Shown: piece after piece, positions 42,721 through 52,099 of the stretch
Numbering within the stretch: position 1 is the stretch's first letter
Layout of the letters: every line of letters starts with the position of its first letter
Source of the DNA: Pauljensenia sp902373545
GTDB taxonomy: Bacteria; Actinomycetota; Actinomycetes; Actinomycetales; Actinomycetaceae
Assembly: GCF_041432775.1 (NCBI RefSeq)
Contig: NZ_JAPWAG010000005.1
Span: 62,001-126,000, forward strand
Length of the DNA: 64,000 nucleotides
Reading direction: 5' to 3'
Position numbers and translations under genes: made by a program
The notes under the pieces: model-generated
The model's database searches: none
Seen by the model: only the letters and a program-made list of their open reading frames with translations
What the model was told of the DNA's origin: nothing

Positions 42721-43872
42721 CTACCGGGCCACGGCCTCGTAGATCGCGCGCAGCTGGGCGACCGATGCGCGCAGAGAGCGCTCGGCGTCGACCCAGGCGC
42801 GGCACGCCGCCCCACGCTCGGCTAGCTCCGCGTCCGACCATGCCAGCGCCTCGTCGATGGAGTGGGACAGGGCCCACGGCGTGCGCTCGGCGGTCAGCAG
42901 CGAAGCACCGGGCGCGACCATCTCCGGCGTCCCGCCCGTCCGATACGCCACCACGGGCACGCCGCACGCCTGCGCCTCCAGCAGCACCAGGCCCGCCGCC
43001 TCCTGCCGCCCCTGCGTCGGCTTCGTCGGCAAGACAATCACTCGGGCTCGGCGCACCCACTCGCGCACGCGCTCGCGCGGAAGGCGCCCGGTGAGCCTCA
43101 CGTGCGCGGGTGCACTCGCTCTCAGAGCGGGAGCCAGGGGACCGTCGCCCACCAGAACCAGGCGATGCGGGCGGCGCGTCGCCAGCGCGGCGGAGGCCTC
43201 CACCAGATCATCGACGCCCTTCAGGGTGGACAACGCCCCCACGAACAGGACGACAGGGGTATCGGCATCTGCTGGCAGGAAGGCATCGACGAGGCCGTGG
43301 CCGGGCTCGGCGGGAACAGTGTTGCGCGCGGGGGCCGGAGTCCACCAGTCGGTATCCACGCCCTGGTAATGCACGGACAGGCGCGCCGGATCCGCGCCCG
43401 CCCCCAGGGCCACGTCCGCCAGGTAACGCGACACCGCCAGGAGACGCGTCGCCCCCTCGAAGGCCGCCCGACGATTGTGGGCGTTCCAGGCCGCGCCCAG
43501 GCCTCGCCCGAGCCTCGGGTACGCGTCCCCTCCATGCAACGTCACCACCAGGGCAGCGCCGCTCTCGCGCGCGGCCCCCACCGCCGGCAATGACCAGGTG
43601 GCCTGATGCTGGTGGATCACGTCCGGACCCCACGAGGACACCGCGCGGCGCATCGCGCCCAGGCCTCGTGCCTGGCGCAGCGCGCGCACGGGGAGAGCAG
43701 GGGAGAGCGCGCCGGGGGCGGCCTCGTAAATGGGCAGTCCGACCGACGAATCACTGACCCGCGCCGCCAACGTGAACACCCGCCAGTCGCACTCCGGCAT
43801 GGCGAGCGCGTGCGCGACCGCGAAATACGTCGGGGGAACCAGCAGGGTTCCCTTCGTCAGGGCGACCTTCAC
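42721..43872 (-). CDS. Glycosyltransferase family 4
   Basis: The product of about 383 residues is a GT-B enzyme with LVVTLHGGDAYPRLGRGLG, VVLFVGALSTLKGVDDLVEA and the C-terminal LVLLEAQACGVPVVAYRTGG, whose acidic residues bind the donor sugar. Translation probably starts at the GTG at 43872; the open frame continues upstream without homology and the ribosome site is weak. It is transcribed divergently from the second flippase across 99 nt and ends 248 nt before the lic operon. Confidence 0.85.
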   Translation of the reverse strand: MKVALTKGTLLVPPTYFAVAHALAMPECDWRVFTLAARVSDSSVGLPIYEAAPGALSPALPVRALRQARGLGAMRRAVSSWGPDVIHQHQATWSLPAVGAARESGAALVVTLHGGDAYPRLGRGLGAAWNAHNRRAAFEGATRLLAVSRYLADVALGAGADPARLSVHYQGVDTDWWTPAPARNTVPAEPGHGLVDAFLPADADTPVVLFVGALSTLKGVDDLVEASAALATRRPHRLVLVGDGPLAPALRASAPAHVRLTGRLPRERVREWVRRARVIVLPTKPTQGRQEAAGLVLLEAQACGVPVVAYRTGGTPEMVAPGASLLTAERTPWALSHSIDEALAWSDAELAERGAACRAWVDAERSLRASVAQLRAIYEAVAR

Positions 43873-43971
43873 GGCAGCCGCCCGACGCTGCGGGCGCTCG
43901 CGGCGCGCGGGGAAACGGGCATGCCACCATCCTACGGGCTGCGGAAGGCGACCTGGTGATTTAATGAACAC

Positions 43972-45255
43972 ATGACGACTGCACCTGTCCGACCCGCCCG
44001 CTCGGGCGTGCTGCGCCAGGTGCTCACCCTGCTCAGTGGCACCCTCCTGGCCCAAGTCATCGCATTCGTCGCCCAGATCGGCATCGCCCGCCTCTACACC
44101 GACGCGGACCTGGGGTACCTGGGGATCTTCACGTCCGCCGCCACGCTCGGCGCGGCCGTCGCGGGCGCCCGCTTCGACCTGTCCATCGTCCTGCCCTCCC
44201 CCGGGGACGAGGCCTCCGCCCGCTCCCTGTTCCGCCTGTCCTCGCGCTGCGTGCTCGCCGCTTCCGGGGTTGCCACGCTCGTTGCCGCCGCCTCCTGGCT
44301 GTGGGTGTCCGCCCGCTACGGGGCCGGGCTCGCCGGGTGGATGTTGGCCGTCGGGCTCTCCGTGCTCTTCCTCGCCCAAGGGCAGGTCTGCTCCTACTGG
44401 CTGACCCGGCACCGGCGCTTCCAGGCGATCGCGTCGTCCTCCGTCGTTCGCTCCCTGGGCATCGCGGCGCTCCAGCTCGCCTGCGGGTTTGTGGCCTCCG
44501 GTGGGCTGGGCGCCGCCATTGGCGCGACCCTGGCGGGACAGGGGATTGCCGTGGCGTATCTGAGCTGGCGCTCCCGAGACGCCCGCCTCGCCGAGGCCTC
44601 GGACCCCTCCCTATGCGCCGTCGCCACCCGCTACCGGAAGATGGCGCTCGTCGGTGTGCCCAACGTCGTCGTCGACGCGCTGCGCACCAGCGCGATTCCC
44701 ATGCTCATCGCCTCGTTTTCGGTGGCATCGCTGGGGCAGTTCAACATGGCGTGGATGGCCCTCCAGGCTCCTGTCGCCCTCATCGCCGGGGCGCTGTCGC
44801 AGGTGTACCTGCCTCGCCTCTCCGATACGCCGCCGGGGCAGATGAGTGCCGTTGTGCGGCGGGTCGGGGGAGCTGCCCTAGGGTTCTCCATTCCCGTGTT
44901 CGCCCTGCTCGCCTGGGTGAGTCCCTGGCTCTTTCCCCTCGTCTTTGGGGCGCGCTGGGAGGCCGCCGGGTATTTCGCGCGCTCCCTGGCGCCCTGGCTG
45001 GCCCTGACTGTCGCCACCTCGCCGCTGTCCAATGTGTTCGTCGCGACCTATCACCAGCGCCGGATGCTGGCCTTCGCCTGCGTGTACTGCGCCGCGCCCC
45101 TCGCGTGGCTCTGGTTGAGTCCCTACGGGATAGAGACCACGGTCGCCGTGCTTGGCGGCCTCATGGCCATTCTGCTGGTGGGCATGCTGGCGATGGCGTT
45201 CCTGACGGCGCGCGCCTACGACCGCGGCGAAGGCGTGCGACCGGAAGTGGTGTGA
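43972..45255 (+). CDS. Oligosaccharide flippase, second copy
   Basis: The 427-residue polytopic membrane protein begins VLRQVLTLLSGTLLAQVIAF and contains the tripartite QIGIARLYTDADLGYLGIF typical of Wzx/RfbX exporters, with 12 to 14 helices. It is a single rightward gene between leftward glycosyltransferases and is followed after 7 nt by a 131-bp inverted-repeat element that may end its transcript. Confidence 0.87.
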   Translation: MTTAPVRPARSGVLRQVLTLLSGTLLAQVIAFVAQIGIARLYTDADLGYLGIFTSAATLGAAVAGARFDLSIVLPSPGDEASARSLFRLSSRCVLAASGVATLVAAASWLWVSARYGAGLAGWMLAVGLSVLFLAQGQVCSYWLTRHRRFQAIASSSVVRSLGIAALQLACGFVASGGLGAAIGATLAGQGIAVAYLSWRSRDARLAEASDPSLCAVATRYRKMALVGVPNVVVDALRTSAIPMLIASFSVASLGQFNMAWMALQAPVALIAGALSQVYLPRLSDTPPGQMSAVVRRVGGAALGFSIPVFALLAWVSPWLFPLVFGARWEAAGYFARSLAPWLALTVATSPLSNVFVATYHQRRMLAFACVYCAAPLAWLWLSPYGIETTVAVLGGLMAILLVGMLAMAFLTARAYDRGEGVRPEVV

Positions 45256-45261
45256 CGGGCT

Positions 45262-45392
45262 TTCCTCAAAAGTCGCACGTAATTTCCATGTGGTCCATTT
45301 CTGTGTAGGGTCGAAAACCTTGATATTCTGCTATTTTTAGGAATGCTAAGAAAAGTTAGTGAACCCAAATTACGTGCGACTTTTTTGAGGAA
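45262..45392. repeat. 131-bp terminal-inverted-repeat element, copy 1
   Basis: The left end TTCCTCAAAAGTCGCACG is matched by an inverted right end (CGTGCGACTTTTTTGAGGAA) after an inner part rich in A/T. The stem also includes CACGTAATTT against AAATTACGTG. Copy 2 at 45501 is about 80% identical, but the outermost bases differ in a paired way. It could be a non-autonomous mobile element or a bidirectional terminator. Confidence 0.8.
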
Positions 45393-45500
45393 CCATCAGT
45401 AGGGGCGCAATTATCGGGTGGGCCGAGGCCTCGTGACACGCCCGTCGGCCTCGTGAAACCCTTGTGAAACAGGCGATGTCGTCGCCTCCTGACATGCCCC

Positions 45501-45632
45501 TCCCCCCAAAAGTCGCACGTAATTTCCATGTGGTCCGTTTGTGGGCAAGGTAAAAAGTGTTGATATTCCGCAGTTTTTAGCGGCACTAAGAAAAGTTAGT
45601 GAACCCAAATTACGTGCGAGATTTTGGGGGAA
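45501..45632. repeat. 132-bp terminal-inverted-repeat element, copy 2
   Basis: The same element as copy 1, but the ends read TCCCCCCAAAAGTCGCACG and ATTTTGGGGGAA. An inner hairpin CACTAA-gaaaag-TTAGTG is perfect here. The element ends exactly before the stop codon of the leftward glycosyltransferase, so it is positioned to act as its terminator. The 108-nt gap between the copies holds no gene but contains GGCCTCGTG twice. Confidence 0.8.
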
Positions 45633-46751
45633 CTATTGATGTGTTGCTCGCGCGGCGAGGGCCCGCTCGTAGGCCTTGCGCAGGCGCGCGGCGCCCTCCT
45701 CCCACGTGGGGATTCTCGGAGCCTCGAACGCGTCGATGTCGTCGCGCGTGATGTGACGCAGGGCCGAGGCCAGGTCGCGTTCGGGGTCCTCCAGCACCCA
45801 CGCGGGCGCCTGGTCGCCCAGGTACCGGCGGGCCTCGGCCAGGGGGGAACACAGCGCGGGCACGCCCGCTGCGAAGGCCTCCATCATCTTGTTGGGCGTA
45901 GACATGCGGTGGGAGAGACACCCGGACTCGATGAGGCACAGCGCCACGTCAGCCCCGCGCGTCATGGCCAGGACCTGCTCGGGTTCCACCGGTGGCAGGT
46001 GGTGGATGTTGGGGTGAGAGGCGGCGGCCCGCTCGACCTCGGGCAGCAGGGCGCCGGAACCGACGAAAACCACGTGCGCGCTTGTCACCTGCTCAAACGC
46101 GCGCAGAATCAGGGGAATGTTGCGACCGGGCGCCAGGTAGCCCGAATGCAGGTACAGGAGCGCGCCCTCGGGAATCCCCAGGCGCGCGCGCAGGTCGATG
46201 ACCCCGTCCGCGCCCGTCGGGGCATTCGTCACGACGACGGGATCCACGCCCGGGTAGGCCTCGCGGTACCACTGAGCGATCGACTCGTTGACCACGGACA
46301 CCACGTCCGCGCGGCGGATGTAGCGGCGCTCGATGGCTCGCTGGAGGCGCTGGCGCAGGCCCGCCGACCCCACCGTCTCCGTCTCCAACTCGTGCGCGTT
46401 GTAGGCAAACACCGCGCCTGTGCGCCGCGCCAGCGCATGCGCGAGGGGTAGCAGGAAGAGGTTCTGCGCGGAAACGGCCGCGACCCGCTGCCTCGCGAAC
46501 CGCCGATACACCCGAGCACCCCACGCCGCGACAACCCGCACCCCTCCCAGGGGCGCACCCAGGGAGGCTCCCCGGATCCGCGTGAGGTGCACGGTGGGGG
46601 CCACGGCCTCGTCGGTGGGGAGCGCGCCCTGATCGATGCCGACGACCTGCGTGCTTGAAAACAGCGAGGATAGCGAGCGTGCGATCTTCACCAGCCGACC
46701 GGGTGAGGCCAGGTCAGAGGGGTAGAGCAGGAGGTTGAGCGCGCGATCCAC
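45633..46751 (-). CDS. Glycosyltransferase family 4
   Basis: The 372-residue product is a GT4-like enzyme: NLLLYPSDLASPGRLVKIA at the N terminus, FAYNAHELETETVG, YLHSGYLAPGRNIPLILRAF and STPNKMMEAFAAGVPALCSP for donor binding. The start is probably the GTG at 46751; no ATG is in frame and the ribosome site is weak. It is divergent from the nucleotide-sugar dehydrogenase, with the two starts 74 nt apart. The sugar it transfers is unknown. Confidence 0.82.
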   Translation of the reverse strand: MDRALNLLLYPSDLASPGRLVKIARSLSSLFSSTQVVGIDQGALPTDEAVAPTVHLTRIRGASLGAPLGGVRVVAAWGARVYRRFARQRVAAVSAQNLFLLPLAHALARRTGAVFAYNAHELETETVGSAGLRQRLQRAIERRYIRRADVVSVVNESIAQWYREAYPGVDPVVVTNAPTGADGVIDLRARLGIPEGALLYLHSGYLAPGRNIPLILRAFEQVTSAHVVFVGSGALLPEVERAAASHPNIHHLPPVEPEQVLAMTRGADVALCLIESGCLSHRMSTPNKMMEAFAAGVPALCSPLAEARRYLGDQAPAWVLEDPERDLASALRHITRDDIDAFEAPRIPTWEEGAARLRKAYERALAARATHQ

Positions 46752-46824
46752 GCCCCCATTGTAGGTGGGGCGGGGCACTACACTGGAGGGGATGAACGAG
46801 GCCAGAGCCAGAAAGGGGAGCCGC

Positions 46825-48129
46825 ATGCGGATCGCGGTCGTCGGGATGGGCAAGATCGGGTTGCCGCTGGCGGTGCACTACGCGCGCGGCGGGCACAGCG
46901 TCGTCGGCGTGGACGTGAACCCGCAGACGGTGGATCTGATTAATGGGGGAGTCGAGCCCTTCCCGGGCGAGGCGCACCTGGCCGAGTACCTGCCCCCGCT
47001 GGCCTCCTCCGGCGCCCTGCGCGCGACGACCGAGTACGCCGACGCGATCCCCGGCGCCGACGCGGTCGTCATGGTTGTGCCCCTCGTCGTCGACGAGGTG
47101 AGCCGCCCCGACTTCACCATCATGGACGCCGCCACCCGCTCGATGGCCGCACACCTCACGCCCGGCACCCTCGTGTCCTACGAGACGACCCTTCCCGTGG
47201 GCACGACGCGCGGACGCTACGCGCCCCTCATCGAGGAGATTTCCGGCCTCGTCGAGGGGCGCGACTTCGACGTGGTGTTCTCGCCCGAGCGCGTCCTCAC
47301 CGGGCGTGTCTTCGCTGATCTCGCCCGCTACCCCAAGCTCGTGGGGGGCCTCAGCGAATCCGGGGAGGCGCGCGGCGTCGCCTTCTACGAGGCCGTCCTC
47401 TCCTTCGACGAGCGCGAGGACCTGCCACGGCCCAACGGCGTGTGGCCCATGGGAGGGGCCGAGGCGGCCGAAATGGCTAAGCTCGCCGAGACCACCTACC
47501 GGGACGTCAACATCGGCCTGGCTAACCAGTTTGCACGCTACGCGGACGCGGCCGGCATCGACGTCGCGCGCGTCATCGAAGCCTGCAACTCCCAGCCCTA
47601 CTCCCACATTCACCGGCCCGGCATTGCGGTCGGCGGGCACTGCATCCCCGTCTACCCGCGCCTCTACCTGGCCGGCGATCCGGGCGCGACCGTCGTGTCG
47701 GCCGCGCGCGCCGCGAACGCCGACATGCCCGCCTACGCGGTCGCTCGCGCCGCCGCCCTGCTGGGATCCCTGGAGGGCCTGCGCGTCGCGGTCCTGGGCG
47801 CCGCCTACCGCGGCGGGGTCAAAGAAACCGCGTTCTCCGGCGTCTTCGGCGTCGTGTCGGCCCTTAACGAGGCCGGGGCGCAGGTGAGCGTTCACGATCC
47901 GCTGTATTCCGATTCTGAGCTGGCAGCTTTCGGCTGGGACGCCTACCACCTCGGCGAAGAAGTGGACGTCGCCATCATCCAGGCCGACCACGCTTCTTAT
48001 CGTGAGCTCACGCCCGGCGATCTGCCGGGCGTGCGCCTCCTCGTCGACGGGCGCGCTGTGACCGCCCCCTCACTGTGGGCTGGAACCCCTCGCATCACCA
48101 TCGGCGGGGGCGACAACCCCACATGCTAG
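46825..48129 (+). CDS. UDP-sugar 6-dehydrogenase (WecC/TuaD type)
   Basis: The 434-residue product oxidises a UDP-sugar to its uronic acid in two NAD-dependent steps. The N terminus is the Rossmann motif RIAVVGMGKIGLPLAVHYA. The middle has FSPERVLTGR and ETTYRDVNIGLANQFA. The catalytic Cys is in VGGHCIPVYPRLYL. These fit UDP-N-acetylmannosamine or UDP-N-acetylglucosamine dehydrogenases better than UDP-glucose dehydrogenase, but the substrate is not certain. AAAGGGGAG precedes the ATG at 46825. Its stop overlaps the next glycosyltransferase start, so an aminouronic acid is probably used by that enzyme. Confidence 0.87.
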   Translation: MRIAVVGMGKIGLPLAVHYARGGHSVVGVDVNPQTVDLINGGVEPFPGEAHLAEYLPPLASSGALRATTEYADAIPGADAVVMVVPLVVDEVSRPDFTIMDAATRSMAAHLTPGTLVSYETTLPVGTTRGRYAPLIEEISGLVEGRDFDVVFSPERVLTGRVFADLARYPKLVGGLSESGEARGVAFYEAVLSFDEREDLPRPNGVWPMGGAEAAEMAKLAETTYRDVNIGLANQFARYADAAGIDVARVIEACNSQPYSHIHRPGIAVGGHCIPVYPRLYLAGDPGATVVSAARAANADMPAYAVARAAALLGSLEGLRVAVLGAAYRGGVKETAFSGVFGVVSALNEAGAQVSVHDPLYSDSELAAFGWDAYHLGEEVDVAIIQADHASYRELTPGDLPGVRLLVDGRAVTAPSLWAGTPRITIGGGDNPTC

Positions 48130-49364
48130 TCACCCTGGCAACCCGCACCTTTACACCGGAACCAACCGCTGCCGCGCTGCGCCTCGGAGCCCTCGCCCGC
48201 GCGCTCGCCGCGGGTGGAAACCGCGTGCGCGTCCTCACCTCGCGGCTTGCTCCCAGCGTCGCCCGCGATGCCGCCTCATCCGCAGACGACCCCCACGGCC
48301 CCACCCCACTCGAACGCGAAGGAGGCACCCAGGGCCAGGGGGCACCCGCGGAAACGGGGAACGGCGAAGGCGGCCACGGCCTCGTCGAGGTGCGGCGCGC
48401 GCCCGTGCTACGCGACAAGACGGGAGCAGTGCGCGGATACGTGTCCTACCTGTCCTTCGACCTGCCGCTCATCGCGCGCCTGCTGACCGGTGCCCGCCCC
48501 GACGTGGTCGTCAGCGAGCCGCCGCCCACGACCGGCGCGGCCGTGCGACTCGCGTGCGCCCTGCGGCGCCTGCCCTACGTCTACTACTGCGCGGATATCG
48601 TCTCCGACGCCGCCGCGCTCGCGGGCGTGCCGCGCCCGATCGTGCGCGCGGTGGCTGCCCTGGAGTCCTTCGCGCTGCGCGGCGCCCGCAGCGTCATCGC
48701 CGTGTCCGACGGGGTCGCCCGGCGTGCGCGTGACCTCGGGGCGAAGCACGTGGTCGTCGTCCCCAACGGTGTGCGCGTGCCCGAGGCCGTGGCGGGTGGC
48801 GTGCCCGAGGGCTTCCCCTCCTGCACCGGACCCGTCTTTGTCTACGCCGGCACCGTCGCGCACTGGCTGGCCCCCGAGGTGTTCGTCGACGCCTTCGAGC
48901 GGGCCCGCGCCAGCCTCGGGGATGCGCGCCTTGTCTTTGTTGGGCAGGGGAGCGGCTGGGAAGAACTGGCCGCACGCGCCCGCGGCGTCCACGGGGTGTG
49001 CCTGCGGTCCGCCGTCAGCGCCGACGAAGCCGACCGGTGGATGGCGCGCGCCACCGCCACGCTCGCGTCGCTGCGCCCCGGCGGATACGACTACGCCTAC
49101 CCGACGAAGATCCTCGCCTCCCTGGCTCAGGGCACGCCCGTCATCTACGCCGGGCCCGGGCAGGCCGCCTCCGACGTGCGCGATGCCGGGCTGGGGGTCG
49201 CATGCTCCCTTGACGCTTCCCAGGTCGCCGAGGCCATGGTTGCCTTCGCTTCCGACGCCGTTACGTGGGCGGGAGCCGAGGGCGTGCGCGCCTGGGTGCG
49301 CGCGCACCGTTCCGTCGACGCGTCCTCGCGGGCGGCGGCTGCGGTGGTGTGCTCGGCCCTCTAG
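48123..49364 (+). CDS. Glycosyltransferase family 4 (WbuB-like)
   Basis: The 413-residue GT-B enzyme starts MLVTLATRTFTPEPTAAALR, with LRLGALARALAAGGNRVRVL of the WbuB/ManNAc-type GT4 group. It has VYYCADIVSDAAALAG, VVVPNGVRVPEAV and a C-terminal YAYPTKILASLAQGTPVIYAG. The ATG overlaps the dehydrogenase stop by 7 nt. An unconserved Pro/Gly-rich insertion lies around residues 45-90. It probably transfers the uronic acid or N-acetyl sugar made by its neighbour. Confidence 0.82.
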   Translation: MLVTLATRTFTPEPTAAALRLGALARALAAGGNRVRVLTSRLAPSVARDAASSADDPHGPTPLEREGGTQGQGAPAETGNGEGGHGLVEVRRAPVLRDKTGAVRGYVSYLSFDLPLIARLLTGARPDVVVSEPPPTTGAAVRLACALRRLPYVYYCADIVSDAAALAGVPRPIVRAVAALESFALRGARSVIAVSDGVARRARDLGAKHVVVVPNGVRVPEAVAGGVPEGFPSCTGPVFVYAGTVAHWLAPEVFVDAFERARASLGDARLVFVGQGSGWEELAARARGVHGVCLRSAVSADEADRWMARATATLASLRPGGYDYAYPTKILASLAQGTPVIYAGPGQAASDVRDAGLGVACSLDASQVAEAMVAFASDAVTWAGAEGVRAWVRAHRSVDASSRAAAAVVCSAL

Positions 49365-49675
49365 CGTTCGAGGCTGCTCCTGTCCCGTCGCGCGTTGCTT
49401 CGATGACGAGGTCCGCGTGGCAGCTCCGAGCTGCCGTGTTTTCAGCCGTCCCCTTCCAGCCGCCCCCTTTCTGGGCGGGGAAGTGGGACTGGCCCAGGCC
49501 TCGTCCGTGAAGGCCTCCTGGGTGAAGGCGCAGAAGATTCGTGGCGCTGTCTCAGAACTCGCAAAACTGTGATGCTAGTTTGTATCAGTCTATCCGTGTA
49601 TCCATTCTCATATTTACAGTTACAACATAAGTAACTACAATCTCGATTGTCACATTAGCAACTTGAAGGATGACT
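49365..49675. other. A/T-rich leader before the amidase gene
   Basis: This 311-nt stretch has no coding frame I trust. From about 49560 it becomes markedly A/T-rich (TTGTATCAGTC, ATATTTACAGTTAC), in contrast to the surrounding high-GC DNA, and probably holds the promoter of the choline-binding-type amidase. Confidence 0.5.
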
Positions 49676-51748
49676 ATGCGATCTCCGTGGAGGAAACTCG
49701 CGGCCGGGCTCACCCTGGCGCTCGGCGCTGCCGTCGCGGCCCTGGTGCCGCCTGCGCACGCGGCCAACGGCATCATCATCGCCATCGACCCCGGGCATGG
49801 GGGATCCGACCCTGGCGCGGTCGCCAACGGCCTCAAAGAAAAGGACCTGACCCTCGCGGTCTCCCTGGCTCTCAAAGAAGAACTCGAGTCCTACGACGGC
49901 GTCACCGTCGTCATGACCCGCACAACGGACGTGCGCCCGTCCGAAAACCTCGGCGCGGACCTGTCAAGCCGCGTCGAGATGGCCGCAGCTGCTGACGCTG
50001 ACGCGCTCGTGTCGATTCACTTCAACTCCGCCTCGCCTATCGCGCGCGGCGCGGAGGTCTGGTACGGCAACTCCTCGTCCTACAACTATTGGACCCACAC
50101 GAAGGGTCGTCAGCTCTCCAGTAACATCCAGGACGAGCTGACCTCGCTGGGGCTGGCCGACCGCGGCATCAAGACCCGCGACAACCCCTACTACGACTAC
50201 CCGGACGGCTCCACGGGCGACTACTACGCGATCATCCGCCAGGCCCGTGAGGAAAACATGCCCGGCATCATCGTCGAGCACGCCTTCGTGACGTCCCCCT
50301 CGGATGCCGAGATGCTGCGCGACCCCGAGTTCGTGCGCTCCCTAGGTGTCGCCGACGCGACCGGTATTGCCGAGACCTACGGCCTGAGTAAGGGCACGTG
50401 GGAGAAATCGGGCGACTCCTGGCGCTTCATGCGCGGCGGCAAGGCTGCCACCGGCTGGTTCTCGGCTGGTGGGCGCTGGTACTGGGCGGGCTCCGACGGG
50501 CGCACCATCCGCGGATGGTCGACCATCAACGGTCGCCGCTACTTCTTCGATGACACCACCGCAATGGTGACGGGCTGGAAGCAGGAGAACGGCAAGTGGT
50601 TCTACCTGCGTTCCCAGGGTGACATGGCCACCGGCTGGGTGAAGGACGGGCGCTCCTGGTACTACCTGGACGACCAAGGTGCGATGGCCACGGGCTGGCT
50701 GTCCTACAAGGGCAGTTGGTACTGGCTGGGTAAGTCCGGCGCAATGGCTGTCGGGTGGACGGAAGTCGGCAACGACTTGTACCTCTTCGATGACGACGGT
50801 CGTATGCTCACCGGCTGGCAGCTGACCGAGGATGACAACGAGTGGTACTTCATGCACGGGAATGGTGTCATGGCCACGGGCTGGCTCCTTGACGGTGGCA
50901 AGTGGTACTACCTGGATGGCGAAGGCATCATGAAGACCGGCTGGATCAAGGTCGGCGGCGACTGGTTCCACATGAACGGCTCCGGCGTGATGAGCACTGG
51001 CTGGCTCGCCTCGGGCGGCTCCTGGTACTGGCTGGATCCCACCACCGGCGCGATGGCGACCGGTACGAAGACAATTGAAGGCCGCGAGTCCTCCTTCGCC
51101 TCCTCGGGTGCGTGGCTGGGCTACACGGACGGCAGCGGCGCTCCCGGAGCGGATGCTGACTCCCGCTCCGGCTCTCGCGACGCGGTGACGAACGCGGAGG
51201 GCCAGCGCCTCATCATGACCGCGCCCATGGCCTCGCGCTCGCAGGTTATCGACGACATGGTCGACGCCTGGAACGACGCGGGCCGCCCCTACCCGTCGGA
51301 ACTGGCGGATGGTGGTGCGCCGTCGATCCGCGACTTCGCGGGCATCATCTACGACGAGGCCGTGGCTGAGGGCGTGTCCCCCGAGCTGGTGTTCGTCCAG
51401 TCCATGAAGGAGACCGGCTGGCTCCAGTATGGCGGCGACGTCGAGGTTGACCAGTTCAACTTCGCGGGTATCGGCGCTGTCGGCGGCGGCGCGGCGGGGG
51501 CTGAGTTCCCCGACGTGCGCACGGGCATTCGTGCCCAGGTCCAGCACCTGCGCGCCTACGCGGACCCGTCCGCGTCCGCCGATTCGCTGGCTTACCCGGT
51601 CGTGGATCCGCGCTTCGGCTACGTGCGTAAGGGCGCGGCCCCCGTCGTCGAGTACCTGGGCATCCAGGAGAACCCGAACCGCACCGGCTGGGCTGCCGCA
51701 CGCGGGTACGGCTACGATCTGGTGTCCATGCTGGACACGTACTTCTAA
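49676..51748 (+). CDS. Secreted N-acetylmuramoyl-L-alanine amidase with choline-binding-type repeats and glucosaminidase domain
   Basis: The product of about 690 residues has a signal peptide (LAAGLTLALGAAVAALVPPAHA). An Amidase_3 domain spans about residues 28-215, with zinc ligands in IAIDPGHGG, KEKDL and SIHFNS and the catalytic Glu in IIVEHAF. Residues about 235-460 hold around ten repeats of the GWxxxGxWYYLxxxGxMxTG type, as in choline-binding proteins. The last 150 residues look like an endo-N-acetylglucosaminidase (FVQSMKETGWLQYGG, FNFAGIGAVGG). AAGGA sits 5 nt before the ATG at 49676; an ATG at 49670 is too close. It probably splits peptidoglycan at daughter-cell walls while bound to phosphocholine. 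Confidence 0.9.
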   Translation: MRSPWRKLAAGLTLALGAAVAALVPPAHAANGIIIAIDPGHGGSDPGAVANGLKEKDLTLAVSLALKEELESYDGVTVVMTRTTDVRPSENLGADLSSRVEMAAAADADALVSIHFNSASPIARGAEVWYGNSSSYNYWTHTKGRQLSSNIQDELTSLGLADRGIKTRDNPYYDYPDGSTGDYYAIIRQAREENMPGIIVEHAFVTSPSDAEMLRDPEFVRSLGVADATGIAETYGLSKGTWEKSGDSWRFMRGGKAATGWFSAGGRWYWAGSDGRTIRGWSTINGRRYFFDDTTAMVTGWKQENGKWFYLRSQGDMATGWVKDGRSWYYLDDQGAMATGWLSYKGSWYWLGKSGAMAVGWTEVGNDLYLFDDDGRMLTGWQLTEDDNEWYFMHGNGVMATGWLLDGGKWYYLDGEGIMKTGWIKVGGDWFHMNGSGVMSTGWLASGGSWYWLDPTTGAMATGTKTIEGRESSFASSGAWLGYTDGSGAPGADADSRSGSRDAVTNAEGQRLIMTAPMASRSQVIDDMVDAWNDAGRPYPSELADGGAPSIRDFAGIIYDEAVAEGVSPELVFVQSMKETGWLQYGGDVEVDQFNFAGIGAVGGGAAGAEFPDVRTGIRAQVQHLRAYADPSASADSLAYPVVDPRFGYVRKGAAPVVEYLGIQENPNRTGWAAARGYGYDLVSMLDTYF

Positions 51749-51766
51749 GGGGCTGTCGCTCCTCAC

Positions 51767-51815
51767 GAGGCCGGGGCCCGTCGCGCTGAAAGGTGCGGCG
51801 AGCCCCGGCCTCTTT
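51767..51815 (+). terminator. Terminator of the amidase gene
   Basis: GAGGCCGGGG (51767-51776) pairs with CCCCGGCCTC (51803-51812) and is followed by TTTGC. It shares the ACGAGGCCGGGG core with other hairpins of the window. Confidence 0.75.
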
Positions 51816-52099
51816 GCGCGAGTGAGAGTGCTGCACGGGGCGGCATGCGGGCTTGGGTGCGGTTAGTCGGCTGCTTGGCGTGTGGGGTGGTGCATGTGTG
51901 GAGTGGCGCGACATGCCGGTGTGAGCGTGAGTTTCCGGGGCGGGACGAGTGTTGTTGGCCGTCGGTGGCGATGCGCGGTATTGCAACGAAAAGGCTGCTA
52001 ATCTGACGTCGTGCATGCGGGTCAGATTCGTGCTTTTTCGGCCCCTGGCGATCCGAGGTGTCATTTCCCCTGGTCACAGCAGGTGCGACACGCCGGGCT
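51816..52099. other. Probable CRISPR leader
   Basis: There is no gene in these 284 nt. The stretch adjoins the intact end of the CRISPR array, whereas the other end carries a truncated repeat, so it is the likely leader and transcription start side. I could not assign a promoter or IHF-like site with confidence. Confidence 0.5.

Noticed and set aside
45356..45608. Small leftward frames in the inverted-repeat elements
   Set aside because: They overlap the repeat ends, have no ribosome site, and differ between the two copies more than the DNA does.
46421..46632. Small rightward frame beside the dehydrogenase
   Set aside because: It is antisense to the glycosyltransferase coding region and has no start signal.
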